Positions 42,021-50,921 of a DNA stretch of 64,000 bases are shown piece by piece; the first letter of the stretch is position 1, and each line of letters opens with the position of its first letter. A model generated the notes under the pieces. That model saw nothing but the letters and a program-made list of their open reading frames with translations. It was not told where the DNA came from and searched no databases. This DNA is from Pseudorhodoplanes sinuspersici (GTDB lineage Bacteria; Pseudomonadota; Alphaproteobacteria; Rhizobiales; Xanthobacteraceae), in the NCBI RefSeq assembly GCF_002119765.1, contig NZ_CP021112.1, positions 478,501 to 542,500 of the forward strand, given 5' to 3'. The position numbers and the translations under genes were made by a program.

Positions 42021-42503
42021 TCAGAACACATGCTGGGTGTATTCGGAGGTCTCGATCCGCTCATTGTAGTCGAGCGTGATCGTGCGTTCGGCGACGTTGA
42101 AGAGAAAATCGCCGTAGGCGCCCTCGTTGTTCTCCCACCCCCCATGCGTTTGTTCGAGAAGGTCGTATACGAGATGCTCAATCGCGTCCTTCACCGATAG
42201 GGTCTGACGGGAAATTTCCCGACTGCCCCATTGGACGCGTGCGATCTCGATGCAGCCTTCGGGGAGATTGATCGCGATGTCGGGGCCGGCATGCACGCTG
42301 ATGTCTTCGATCTGCCCGCTGTCGCCGTAACCGTCGAATTTGACAAGCACGGTGGCGATGCCGGCCTGGGCGAGCGCATCGAACAAGGTGGCCTTGTTCT
42401 CGGGTCGAATGGATTCGCAAAGCTGTTGGAATTCGCGATCCTGCACGAGCCATGATGTCGGATCGATGACCGGGGTGGAATCCGGCGTGTCGTTGTTGGT
42501 CAT
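42021..42503 (-). CDS. DUF6878-type protein
   Basis: 160 residues. The central stretch ATVLVKFDGYGDSGQIEDIS and the C-terminal GAYGDFLFNVAERTITLDYN, ERIETSEYTQHVF identify a family found on mobile elements. No function is known. A hairpin and AGGAG precede the ATG. It is the first of three closely packed genes. Confidence 0.75.
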   Translation of the reverse strand: MTNNDTPDSTPVIDPTSWLVQDREFQQLCESIRPENKATLFDALAQAGIATVLVKFDGYGDSGQIEDISVHAGPDIAINLPEGCIEIARVQWGSREISRQTLSVKDAIEHLVYDLLEQTHGGWENNEGAYGDFLFNVAERTITLDYNERIETSEYTQHVF

Positions 42504-42525
42504 GATTGTGCTCCTAAAACGATGA

Positions 42526-42547
42526 AGCCCGGCGCGAGGGCCGGGCT
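42526..42547 (-). terminator. Intercistronic CCCGG hairpin (copy C)
   Basis: AGCCCGG (42526-42532) and CCGGGCT (42541-42547) pair. In transcript sense TTCATCGTTTT follows, then AGGAG and the ATG of the DUF6878-type gene. It sits between parB and that gene. Confidence 0.65.
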
Positions 42548-42605
42548 GACGGTTTGATGCTTGGTGGAAGGAAGCGGGACGGCCGGAGCCGCCCCGCTCG
42601 TGGAG

Positions 42606-44735
42606 TCATTCGGCCGCGACGGCGTGCGGCTGCTCGTCGTCGCCAGTATCGCCGCCTTCGTCCTCGTCATCGGCGAGGAATTCGGGGAGTGGCTCCCCGG
42701 TGGTGTCGGAGCCGTCGGGCGCCGAAGCGGTCTCGGCGAGACGCAGCGGCTCGGGCAACCAGCCGGTGCCATCAAGCAGTCGCTCGGCCTCCTTGGCCAT
42801 CTCGGCCTTCTTGAGATGGTCGATGAGCTGCGCGGACGATTCGCCCTTCGCCTCACGCACGGCTTCAAGGATGCGGCTCTTGGTGACGCGGCCGAAATAG
42901 CTGTCGACCGTCGGCCGCCAACCGGCTTCCACCATGTCGAGATTGACGGCCCGGGCCAGACGGTCGGCCTGGTCGAGCCGGCGGCGCAGGCCGTGCGACG
43001 ACATGCCATTGCCGCCATACCGATCGACCTTCTCGAACAGGGCGTTCACGCCGTAGGAGACGCAATGCGCTAGCAGCATGGAGCGGCTGGCCTCGTCCAG
43101 CGTAGCGAGCCAGTTCCACAGCGTATCGTCATCCTTGGGCATGTCGGCCTTCCAGGCCTCGTGCCGCTCGTCGACGGCCTTCGCCGATGCGCTATCCTTC
43201 AAACCCGGCGCCTGAACCGGCAGATGGACCTGCCGGACTGCCGCCTCCATGCACCCAGGCGCATAGCCGTTGTGGAAAGCATCGACGCAGAGCTTGTGCA
43301 GGAGCGCAGTCATCGCGACGTGCGGATTGCTCGCAACCGCATCCCGCAGCGCGAGCGTGCGATGCGCCGTCAGCTCCATGACGAGACGGTCGGGCAACGG
43401 CTTGATACCGTCGTCCTCGTCATCCTCCGCGTCAGGCTGATCTCCGCCGACCGTGATGACGGTCCGGCGCACGGATGGCATGCCGGGATCAGTTCCGTCG
43501 GCATCGGGCGATGCCTGTTTACCTTCCCCGTCCGTCTGATCGACCGGCGCCTCATCCTCCGGCCGGACGAAGCCGCGCTCGACCAGGAGAGTGCCGTCGC
43601 TGTCGATGCTGACGAAGGCACCGGCGCGGGCGATCTCGGCCGGATCATAGATGGGCGGTCGCTCATCGAACGCGGAGAGCGCCTCCTCGATCTGGCCGAG
43701 ACGGATGTCGACGTCGTCCGGCAGTTCGTCGGCATCCTGATATTCCGCCTCGAGCTTCGCCTGTTCGGCCTGCAAAGCGTCGATCGTCGCCTGCTCTTCG
43801 GCCGTGATGTCGGCGGGCGTGCCGTCGAGCTGCCGCAGACCGTAATCGTGATTGTACGGGAAGCTGACGGCGACCTCGATCCACTTCCAGCCCTCGACCG
43901 CGATCGTCTCGGCTTCGGCCTTCAGCTTCTCGGTGACGAGGCGGTCGAGCAGCGGAACGTCCTGCAGCCAGCCGCCGTCGTCGTGCTCGAACAGGTCGCG
44001 CAGAACGGCGCCGCCGGCGGCTTCATAAGCCGCTATGCCGACGAACTGCACGCGCTTGTCGGAGGCACGGACCGTGCTTTCGGTCAGCATGCGCCGGATC
44101 TGGTACGGCTCGTCGTAACCCGACTTGCTGACGTTGTCCCACACCTGCTCCTGCCGGGCGTGATCGCTGGTGACGGTGAACGCCATCAACTGCTCGAGCG
44201 TCATGCCATCGTCGGCATAGACGTCGAGCAGGCTCGACGAGGCCGATGCGAGCCGAAGCCGCTGCTGCACGACATTGACGGAGACGAAGAACCTGGCCGC
44301 GATGTCTTCCTCGGATTGGCCTTGCTCGCGCAAGGTCTGAAAGGCGCGGAACTGGTCGAGCGGATGAAGCGCAACGCGATGTACGTTCTCCGCGAGCGAG
44401 TCCTCCTCGGCCGATATCTTGTCGCCGACTTCACTCACGACGCACGGAATCGGTTCATTCTTGGCCAAGCGCTTCTGCTTGATCAGCAATTCCAGTGCGC
44501 GATAGCGGCGTCCGCCGGCCGGGACTTCGAACATGCCGGTTTCGTTGCCGTCGGCATCGAGGATGGCGCGGACGTTAAGACTCTGCAGCAGAGTCCGCCG
44601 CGCGATGTCCTCGGCGAGATCTTCGATCGAGATGCCGGCCTTGACGCGGCGGACGTTGGTTTGCGTCAAGACGAGCTTGCTGAAGGGAATGTCGCGCGAG
44701 CGTGAGAGTTTGATCTTCTGAACGGCTTTTGCCAT
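42606..44735 (-). CDS. ParB/Spo0J-type protein
   Basis: 709 residues from ATG 44735. A ParB N-terminal domain (FEVPAGGRRYRALELLIKQK, residues 68-90; ENVHRVALHPLDQFRAFQTL) is followed by a helix-turn-helix (EEDIAARFFVSVNVVQQRLR) and a long acidic C-terminus. Proteins of this size with a ParB domain are usual on these elements and are thought to regulate or partition. No parA is in the window. The leader resembles those of ardC and the strawberry-notch gene. Confidence 0.9.
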   Translation of the reverse strand: MAKAVQKIKLSRSRDIPFSKLVLTQTNVRRVKAGISIEDLAEDIARRTLLQSLNVRAILDADGNETGMFEVPAGGRRYRALELLIKQKRLAKNEPIPCVVSEVGDKISAEEDSLAENVHRVALHPLDQFRAFQTLREQGQSEEDIAARFFVSVNVVQQRLRLASASSSLLDVYADDGMTLEQLMAFTVTSDHARQEQVWDNVSKSGYDEPYQIRRMLTESTVRASDKRVQFVGIAAYEAAGGAVLRDLFEHDDGGWLQDVPLLDRLVTEKLKAEAETIAVEGWKWIEVAVSFPYNHDYGLRQLDGTPADITAEEQATIDALQAEQAKLEAEYQDADELPDDVDIRLGQIEEALSAFDERPPIYDPAEIARAGAFVSIDSDGTLLVERGFVRPEDEAPVDQTDGEGKQASPDADGTDPGMPSVRRTVITVGGDQPDAEDDEDDGIKPLPDRLVMELTAHRTLALRDAVASNPHVAMTALLHKLCVDAFHNGYAPGCMEAAVRQVHLPVQAPGLKDSASAKAVDERHEAWKADMPKDDDTLWNWLATLDEASRSMLLAHCVSYGVNALFEKVDRYGGNGMSSHGLRRRLDQADRLARAVNLDMVEAGWRPTVDSYFGRVTKSRILEAVREAKGESSAQLIDHLKKAEMAKEAERLLDGTGWLPEPLRLAETASAPDGSDTTGEPLPEFLADDEDEGGDTGDDEQPHAVAAE

Positions 44736-44820
44736 GTCAGTTCTCCACGACGGGCGGCCGAAAGCCTCTCTCTCGACCTCCAACCCGTCGGGAAGCCCAC
44801 TCGGCCCTCTCACTCTCTCT
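44736..44820 (-). promoter_or_regulatory. Shared ICE 5' leader, parB copy
   Basis: In transcript sense: AGAGAGTGAGAGGGCCGAG, then CCCGACGGGTTGGAGG, then GAGAGAGAGG, 35 nt before the ATG. Order and spacing of these blocks match the leader of ardC, with AGAGTGAGAG and GACGGGTTGGA nearly identical. Confidence 0.55.
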
Positions 44821-45589
44821 TGCTGGGCGACCGCCGCACGCGGGAATCATGGCGGCGCACCACCACACGGCGCGTATCGGCGGCTTGCGCCAGCCGCCGG
44901 ATCAAGGCGAACTCCGCATCGGAGCATTCGCCGCGAACGATGATTTCGACCCAGTGACCGAACCGGCCAACATGGGAATCACGCAGCCGATGCGCCGACG
45001 ACGTCACGAAACTCTCGAGCGGCTCGTTGGGCCGCACGCGCGACATCAGGATCAGGAGGCCGGACCCGAGGTTGCCGCACCAGGTGAACTCGTCGGCGGC
45101 ATTGGTCTTGGAGGTGCCGCCGATCTTGAGCTGGCCGACCTTGCGGAAAGCCTCTTCGAACGTCGTAGGGCTCGGCGTGATCCTGGCGTGGATCTTTCGC
45201 GAGTAAATCCACGGCGGCCGGTCAGGATCGATCCGGCCGACGGTGATCTGGTGCAGGAGATCGCCGAGATATGACGGGTCGGCGGGACAGGGACAATTCC
45301 GCCAAAGCGCGCGAATAGTCAGCCGCAATGTTGGATCAAGCGCGAACAGGCGCCCGCGCACGTCACGCCATCGCGCCGCTCGAGCAGCGCGGCTGTTGCG
45401 CTCGTCCTGGTCCCAGCGTTCGGCGCGTCGGGACATTTCGGTCTCCACGTCGTGCTGGTGCGACTGGACGACGGAAACGAACAGCGGCAGGGATTCGCAT
45501 TCGCGATGCTGCCTTTGAAGAAACGCCGCGCGTTTGCGCGGCGTTTCCTCGTAGGGTGTGGGCCTCGGCCAGCGACGGAAGCGCATCAC
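44810..45589 (-). CDS. Hypothetical ICE protein
   Basis: 259 residues, basic. It contains LFALDPTLRLTIRALWRNCP, a SPTTFEEAFRKVGQ stretch and a C-terminal RRLAQAADTRRVVVRRHDSR. No domain is recognised. Its start overlaps the DUF2958 stop by 4 bp, and its stop lies in the parB leader, so it belongs to the ardC transcript. Confidence 0.7.
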   Translation of the reverse strand: MMRFRRWPRPTPYEETPRKRAAFLQRQHRECESLPLFVSVVQSHQHDVETEMSRRAERWDQDERNSRAARAARWRDVRGRLFALDPTLRLTIRALWRNCPCPADPSYLGDLLHQITVGRIDPDRPPWIYSRKIHARITPSPTTFEEAFRKVGQLKIGGTSKTNAADEFTWCGNLGSGLLILMSRVRPNEPLESFVTSSAHRLRDSHVGRFGHWVEIIVRGECSDAEFALIRRLAQAADTRRVVVRRHDSRVRRSPSKRE

Positions 45590-45960
45590 CGCGCCTCCCG
45601 TTGCAGGGCAGCGGCCGCGGCGCGCAGCGAGCGTTCGTCGATGACGATACGACCGACCGTGCGCGCGGCGTGCGTATAGACGGAGAGCGGGAATTCGCCT
45701 TCGAACAGGATGTCGCGCTCGATGCCCATGCCGAGCGGAAGCTCCAGTGCTTGCATCTCAGCAAGGCTGAACAATCCAAGCTCTGGACATCCGAGGTCGG
45801 CGAGGCCGAACATCGTATCGCCACCCTCATCGAGTTCGGTCGCGAGCCAGGTGCCGATGCCGAGCGGGTTGAAGAATTTTACCACTGGCACATGGTCGAG
45901 ACCGCGGCGGCGGCCATTCGCGAGCAGGCGCTCGCGCAGCTCCGGTGTCAGGAGGATCAT
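45586..45960 (-). CDS. DUF2958 protein
   Basis: 124 residues. LLTPELRERLLANGRRRGLD, HVPVVKFFNPLGIGTWLATE and MFGLADLGCPELGLFSLAEM are diagnostic for DUF2958, a small protein almost always next to antirestriction or ParB genes of ICEs. Function unknown. It overlaps ardC by 4 bp. Confidence 0.9.
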   Translation of the reverse strand: MILLTPELRERLLANGRRRGLDHVPVVKFFNPLGIGTWLATELDEGGDTMFGLADLGCPELGLFSLAEMQALELPLGMGIERDILFEGEFPLSVYTHAARTVGRIVIDERSLRAAAAALQREAR

Positions 45961-46919
45961 GCCGCCCTCCCTTCGATAGTGTGAACCGTAGTTTGGCTCG
46001 AGACCTGGTCTTGGGGCACGAAGCCGAGGATGAAGTCCGCAGCCTTGCTCGCTTGCGAGGCAGCGCGCACGACGGCTCTATTATCTTCGCGAAGCACGTC
46101 CAACCACGAGCCGATATAGTCGGCGTGCCGTACGGTCGGCACGATTCCGAGCAACGCACAGGAGAATGCAGCGCAAAGTTCGGCGATCAGTTCCTCGAAG
46201 GCGTATTTCTTCGAGCCGTGCGCGCCGGACATATCCCGGTTGAGGCGAGAGTGATGACCGCTGGCGTGCCCAAGCTCGTGCAGCGCCGTGCGGTGCCAAT
46301 CGATTGGCTCGAAGTAAGCCGCCGGCGGTGGCACCTGCACATAGTCTTCCGAGGGCTTATAGAAGGCGCGGTTGCCGCCGATCCGGAAGTCGATGCCGGT
46401 TGCCTTGATCAGCGCTTCCACCCGCGGCTCGATCATGCCGGGCAGTGGCGGCGGCGCGACGGTTGCGATCTCGTCGGGCAGGTCGTCGCACTGATCCGTG
46501 TTGAAGACCGTGAAGCGCTTCAGGAACGGAATGGCCTGCGCATTCTCGCCGGTCTCGGCCGCGCGCTTCTTTTCATCATCGGGGATGAAGCGGTCGGCAT
46601 AGACGACGGTCGTGCCGCGCTCGCCCTTGCGGACATGCCCGCCAAGCGACAGCGCCTGGCGGAAGGTCAGCCAGCTCTGGCCGGTGAATCCGTGCTCGAT
46701 TACCGTGCCCCAAAGAATGAGGACGTTGACGCCGCTGTACTGGCGCCCGGTCGAAGCGTTCTTGGGCATGGCGAGCGGCGCCTTCGCCGCCGCCGTCCCC
46801 CAGGGCTGGACCCAGGGCACGCGCCCGGCTTCCAGCTCGGCGATGATCTTGCCGGTGATTTCGTCATAGAGGCTCGCCCGGCTCTCGCCGACGCGCGCCC
46901 GAGCAGCATGTCTCGACAT
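45957..46919 (-). CDS. ardC: ArdC-type antirestriction protein
   Basis: 320 residues. An N-terminal ssDNA-binding domain (DUF1738: YDEITGKIIAELEAGRVPWV, NVLILWGTVIEHGFTGQSWL) is followed by a zinc metallopeptidase-like domain with HELGHASGHHSRLNRD (HExxH). ArdC shields incoming single-stranded DNA from restriction during conjugation. It is first in its transcript, followed by DUF2958 and a hypothetical gene. A leader like that of parB precedes it. Confidence 0.93.
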   Translation of the reverse strand: MSRHAARARVGESRASLYDEITGKIIAELEAGRVPWVQPWGTAAAKAPLAMPKNASTGRQYSGVNVLILWGTVIEHGFTGQSWLTFRQALSLGGHVRKGERGTTVVYADRFIPDDEKKRAAETGENAQAIPFLKRFTVFNTDQCDDLPDEIATVAPPPLPGMIEPRVEALIKATGIDFRIGGNRAFYKPSEDYVQVPPPAAYFEPIDWHRTALHELGHASGHHSRLNRDMSGAHGSKKYAFEELIAELCAAFSCALLGIVPTVRHADYIGSWLDVLREDNRAVVRAASQASKAADFILGFVPQDQVSSQTTVHTIEGRAA

Positions 46920-47003
46920 CGCGGGTCTCCGCGACGGGCACCGCGGGCCTCTCCCGCAGCTTCCAACCCGTCACGGCCAACCCGGCCGGCACTCTCACTC
47001 TCC
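46920..47003 (-). promoter_or_regulatory. Shared ICE 5' leader, ardC copy
   Basis: In transcript sense: GAGAGTGAGAGTGCCGG, then GTGACGGGTTGGAAGC, then GGGAGAGG, about 30 nt before the ATG. The blocks match the leader of parB (44736-44820) and, more weakly, that of the strawberry-notch gene. Confidence 0.55.
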
Positions 47004-47143
47004 GGCACCGCCAAGGCAGCACACACAAAGGATGACGAATTCCGGGAGCGCTGCCGCAAGCGCCGCGTCAGATGGGATAATCGGACCCGGACGTCTGCTA
47101 CCGTCGTGCCTGGTTCGGAACGGAAAGAAGGGAGAATCCGGCT

Positions 47144-47791
47144 ATGAAACTGTTTATCGGACTGGACCTCGGCGTGAACAAAGCAGCGATCTGCGTTCTC
47201 GATGACAACGGTGGAACTGTTCTTCAAACGATCGTTCCTTCCGAGCCCGCGCAGGTGATCGCAAAGCTGTCGAAGCTCTCAGGGGAGATCGCGCTCATCG
47301 GGTTCGAAGCCCGTCCGCTCTCGGAATGGATGTATGGTGCTTTGCGGGATGCAGGATACCCGGTGTTCTGCATCGAGACCCGTCATACGCAGCGCTTCCT
47401 GTCGACGCGGCCGAACAAGACCGATCGCAACGACGCGCACGGCATCGCCACCATGATGCGTGTCGGCCATTTCAAGCCGGTGCATGTGAAGAGCCGAGAA
47501 TCTCAAATGGTGCGCTCACTATTGATCGGCCGTCGCCAGTTCATGTCGGCGATGCTGCAAATCGAGAATACGATCCGCGGCCTGTTGCGAACGCAAGGGC
47601 AGAAGCTGGGCCGTGTCCATCGATACAAGTTCAGCGAGCGGGTTTTCGAACTATGCGGAAGGGAGCCGATGTTGCTGCCGGCTATCGAGCCGCTGCTTGC
47701 TGCACGGGACGAGATGCGTGTCCAGGTGCGCAAACTCGACAATGCGCTGGAACGCGCATCGCGCGCCGATCTCGCCGCATCGCCATCGTGA
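47144..47791 (+). pseudogene. IS110-family transposase, truncated
   Basis: 215 residues with the N-terminal DEDD catalytic domain: D in FIGLDLGVNKAA, E in LIGFEARP, and D/D in NKTDRNDAHGIA. IS110 transposases are about 340-400 residues and end with a second domain holding a conserved Ser. That domain is absent and the frame ends in unrelated sequence (RADLAASPS). It marks the left edge of the defence-type cargo. Confidence 0.85.
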
Positions 47792-48172
47792 TGCACCGGA
47801 TATGGATCACGAACGAGCCGTTCCGATACGGAGCAAGCGAGAAGACCTGCGCGACAGCAGGCTGACAGCAGCTCCGCCGGATGGTCCAGCTCCCCGAGGG
47901 AGAGGCCAGTCCGTCTCGATCCGCGGTTCAATCCCTGTGCCGATGCCCGAGCACGCGCTGCTAGCGTGGACGGCCACCTCGTCGAAACCCATCATGGAGC
48001 GCAGTTGCTGCGACTCCGAATAGAAGCTTGATGCGGACTGGCCGGCAGAGTGATCGTGACCCGCATGGGCCGAAACCGCTGATGGCGGGTTCGGTCGAAG
48101 GCCGTTTTGCGGCCGGAGATAGAGCACGGTCGCGTGCAAGCGCGGCTGCCCCCAAGGACACGCTTGAAGGCC
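47792..48172. other. Gap behind the IS110 remnant
   Basis: 381 bp with no convincing gene. A minus-strand frame (47807-48139) starts with a His-containing stretch (SAHAGHDHSAGQ) but lacks homology cues and a ribosome site. The sequence may be debris from the insertion sequence or from a deleted gene. Confidence 0.35.
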
Positions 48173-48979
48173 CTACAGCACCAGCTTGATTCCTGAAACC
48201 AGCAGCAGCAACGCAAGGATCCCGCGCAGCCAGCGATCCGAGAGATATCGACTTCCGACGAATGCTCCTATCGACCCGCCTGCGGCGACAGCAACCAGCC
48301 ACCACGGCAAGGAGGCGGGAATCTGGTCCCAATAGAAATAGGCACCCAACAGGGCTGCCGCCGAGTTCATGAGATTGTAGACGGCCGTGGTCGCTGCGGT
48401 TTGATGTGCTGTTCCCCAGTTCATGGCGAGGATCACGGGTGCGAGGAACACGCCGCCGCCGGTTCCCGTGGTTCCGGAGACGAAGCCGATGACCGCGCCT
48501 GTTGCCAGCGCGCCCCAGAACGGTGGTGTTGACGGCGAGGCCACACTTGCATCGCCCTTCCTGAAAGCAGATCGTGCCATCTGGAGCGACGATAGTATGA
48601 GGATTATCCCAACAACAGGATAATAGACCTCTTCGCGCAGATGGACGGCTCCGCCAAGCAGGGAGAAGGGAAACCCGAGCACGGCGAAAGGATAGACGTT
48701 CCGCCACGACAGCCGCCGCGCCCGGATGAAATAGAACGTGCCTATCGCCGCGACGAGGAGGTTGAGGGCGAGCGCGGTCGTCTTCATGGCCAGCGGCGCA
48801 AAGCCCGCCAACGCCATCGCCGCGATGTAACCCGATGCTCCGGCCTGGCCGACCGCCGCATAGATCAGGGCGATAACGAGGAACGCCAACCCCAACCAGA
48901 TTGCTTCATTGTCCAATGTAGGCAACGCCCCGTCTTCACATTCTTGCTTGGTTATGCCCGCAACAACCAGTTCAACCAA
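48173..48979 (-). CDS. TauE/SafE family sulfite exporter-like permease
   Basis: 268 residues, eight or so membrane helices. The family repeat is visible in VGQAGASGYIAAMALAGFAP and VSGTTGTGGGVFLAPVILAM. Members export sulfite, sulfoacetate or related anions. It follows an IS110 remnant and has no metabolic partner nearby. The N-terminal 30 residues before the first helix may be an over-long start. Confidence 0.88.
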   Translation of the reverse strand: MVELVVAGITKQECEDGALPTLDNEAIWLGLAFLVIALIYAAVGQAGASGYIAAMALAGFAPLAMKTTALALNLLVAAIGTFYFIRARRLSWRNVYPFAVLGFPFSLLGGAVHLREEVYYPVVGIILILSSLQMARSAFRKGDASVASPSTPPFWGALATGAVIGFVSGTTGTGGGVFLAPVILAMNWGTAHQTAATTAVYNLMNSAAALLGAYFYWDQIPASLPWWLVAVAAGGSIGAFVGSRYLSDRWLRGILALLLLVSGIKLVL

Positions 48980-49060
48980 GCAAAGGTTCGGGCCGGATGC
49001 TTCTCTTCATTGACTGATTGAACAAGGAGATCGTGCCTTGACGTCCGGGGTCCGATTATA

Positions 49061-49146
49061 GAAGGGATGGAAGCCCGAAGGGTGAAGACCCGGCGCAGCC
49101 GAGGCTTCAGCGAAGCCGACAGCCCGGTCCCGAAGGGAGACGCCCC
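49061..49146. ncRNA. Cluster of four short hairpins, candidate structured RNA or element end
   Basis: GCCC-GAA-GGGT (49073-49083), GGGT-GAAG-ACCC (49080-49091), GGCTTC-AGC-GAAGCC (49103-49117) and TCCC-GAA-GGGA (49128-49138) lie within 86 bp. The first two share a GGGT arm and are mutually exclusive. The stretch sits between the HEPN-gene stop and the TauE start. No promoter is evident, so the strand is unknown. Confidence 0.35.
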
Positions 49147-49156
49147 TGCGTCGAGA

Positions 49157-50524
49157 CTATTCGTCGTCATCTTGCGGGTCGGGAGGAAGGGTCCAACCAT
49201 CGGTTTGAAGCAGCGCCAGCACGTCCTCATATCGGTCAATATGACGTGTGCGGTACAGGTGTAGATAGAATCGATTTCTCGCATCATGCGTGGGATAGTC
49301 AGCGGCATTTGCATTCTTCAATAGCCCAAGCGATAGGCTGGGAGTATCGGCCGCATCCCAGTTCTGCCCATTGTTAACGATCGCATCAAGCAGCTCATCG
49401 TGTTGATCGCTGCTTAATCTTCCCGAGAATGGGGCTATCACATTACGAAAATTTGCTTCCGATCCTCGCCAACTGCCGGATTCTTCATACATCCCGATTG
49501 CCTTGGGCCAGAGATCGGGAATGGGATCGGCGGCAATCGCCGCACGCAGTTGCTCGCCACTGAGTTCATCAATCAGTTCCAACAGGGCGTTGCGAAATTG
49601 CGGCAGCGTGACGGCTGCCAGCATTCGATAGTCTTCAATATCCGTGGCATCGATATTCTCTGCCGTTTCCTGCAGAGCAGTTCTGGTTGGCGCTTCTAGC
49701 AGTGGCCAGAAGTCCGGAAATGCAGCAATAAAGGCAATTGCGCGCTGCCGATTGTCCGGCTCGATGCTGTCAATCAGGCGGGCAATGGTTTGCGACAAAT
49801 CAGGCCATGAGTTCGGCGCCCGATCACGGATGGCGACTAGCGATGAAACGATCTTTCTTCGTTGGATCTCCCATCTTGGCGGAACACCCTTGAGGAGAGA
49901 TTTCGCCAAGACTGTGCCGAAATTTCTGACATTCTGCGGTCTAACGCGCGCGAGGTAGCGCTGCTCGACATAGTCCAAAATCCTAATCTCGGTATTGGGG
50001 AAGCCCGTTGATTGCACGTCCGCGTCGAATTGCTCGAAGATAGCTTTTCCTTGCCGAGGCTCCTGAGACAAAACGAGATCAATGGCATTCACCAAATGAA
50101 GGCGAACGAGTTCGGGGGTCGGTTCGAACAGTTCGGCTTCTGCAGAGAAAGCGGGATGCGCGCAGAGATGTCGGTCCTGTCGAAGTCGATCAAGGTGAGT
50201 GGCTGCTAGCCGATTGATGATTTGGGTATTGGTGGTTGCGTCATCGATAATTCGAGCTTCGAGGTCGAGCAACCTTTTGATGTCGCCGGCCGCATTCGCT
50301 GCATCCCACGACTGAATGAAGGCGATGGCTGCGCCGTCTTCCATGGCGCCCAGCTCACGATACTTGGCGATCAAGTCGTAGACGACTGCAACCCATGCGG
50401 ATGACAATGCGGCACGCAGCGCGCCGGCCTTGTAGGCTTTCACCGCGTCCAGAAAATAGATTTTCGACTGGGGTTGCCGAACTCGTGTGAGCAATATGTC
50501 GAGGTCTATGAAGCCATTGTCCAC
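49157..50524 (-). CDS. Large protein with N-terminal HEPN-like motif
   Basis: 455 residues, no named domain. The N-terminal 130 residues form helices with YKAGALRAALSSAWVAVVYD and RLRQDRHLCAHPAF. R118-x4-H123 fits the Rx4-6H active-site pattern of HEPN ribonucleases, many of which are abortive-infection toxins. The rest is helical and repeats leucine-rich stretches. It lies 130 bp after a small gene that is coupled to a helicase/OLD pair, on the same strand, so it may be the effector of that system. Inference from motif and neighbours. Confidence 0.6.
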   Translation of the reverse strand: MDNGFIDLDILLTRVRQPQSKIYFLDAVKAYKAGALRAALSSAWVAVVYDLIAKYRELGAMEDGAAIAFIQSWDAANAAGDIKRLLDLEARIIDDATTNTQIINRLAATHLDRLRQDRHLCAHPAFSAEAELFEPTPELVRLHLVNAIDLVLSQEPRQGKAIFEQFDADVQSTGFPNTEIRILDYVEQRYLARVRPQNVRNFGTVLAKSLLKGVPPRWEIQRRKIVSSLVAIRDRAPNSWPDLSQTIARLIDSIEPDNRQRAIAFIAAFPDFWPLLEAPTRTALQETAENIDATDIEDYRMLAAVTLPQFRNALLELIDELSGEQLRAAIAADPIPDLWPKAIGMYEESGSWRGSEANFRNVIAPFSGRLSSDQHDELLDAIVNNGQNWDAADTPSLSLGLLKNANAADYPTHDARNRFYLHLYRTRHIDRYEDVLALLQTDGWTLPPDPQDDDE

Positions 50525-50654
50525 GGGGCGTCCGCCTGCAATTGCTGTTGGAAGGTGACATTCATTCTAGCGAAAATTCCGCGTCTTCACACAGATCTCG
50601 TCGATATGGCCTTAGGGGTCTTAGTCCGGACCGGCGACTATGCTGCCCGCCGGG

Positions 50655-50921
50655 CTAGTCGGCGGGCTGCGTCGCCCGGATCATGTGGGTGATCTCGACG
50701 GCAATTCGGATCGTGGCCGAGATCGTGCAGCCCTCGCCCACTTCACGCCCGATGTCCCGCAGACCGGCTTCGCCGATCTTCTCCAGCCCTTCGACCACGT
50801 CTTCGAGATCGGACGAGAGTATCCGTATCCCGATTGGGCCCTTCTCGGCCGTGAGCCGGATAGTTGTGGACAACAACGTGCTCAAGGACGACGAGCAGGC
50901 TTCGTGCCGGCGTAACAACAT
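50655..50921 (-). CDS. 88-residue protein coupled to the UvrD-like helicase
   Basis: ATG 50921 shares one base with the helicase stop (TGATG). The product is acidic in the middle (ILSSDLEDVVEGLEKIGEAG) and ends ISATIRIAVEITHMIRATQP. No family is recognised. Coupling suggests it is part of the same system as the helicase and the OLD nuclease. Confidence 0.6.
   Translation of the reverse strand: MLLRRHEACSSSLSTLLSTTIRLTAEKGPIGIRILSSDLEDVVEGLEKIGEAGLRDIGREVGEGCTISATIRIAVEITHMIRATQPAD

Noticed and set aside
43161..44705. 514-codon plus-strand frame opposite parB
   Set aside because: The minus-strand ParB frame has clear domain motifs across the region. The plus frame mirrors its codon bias.
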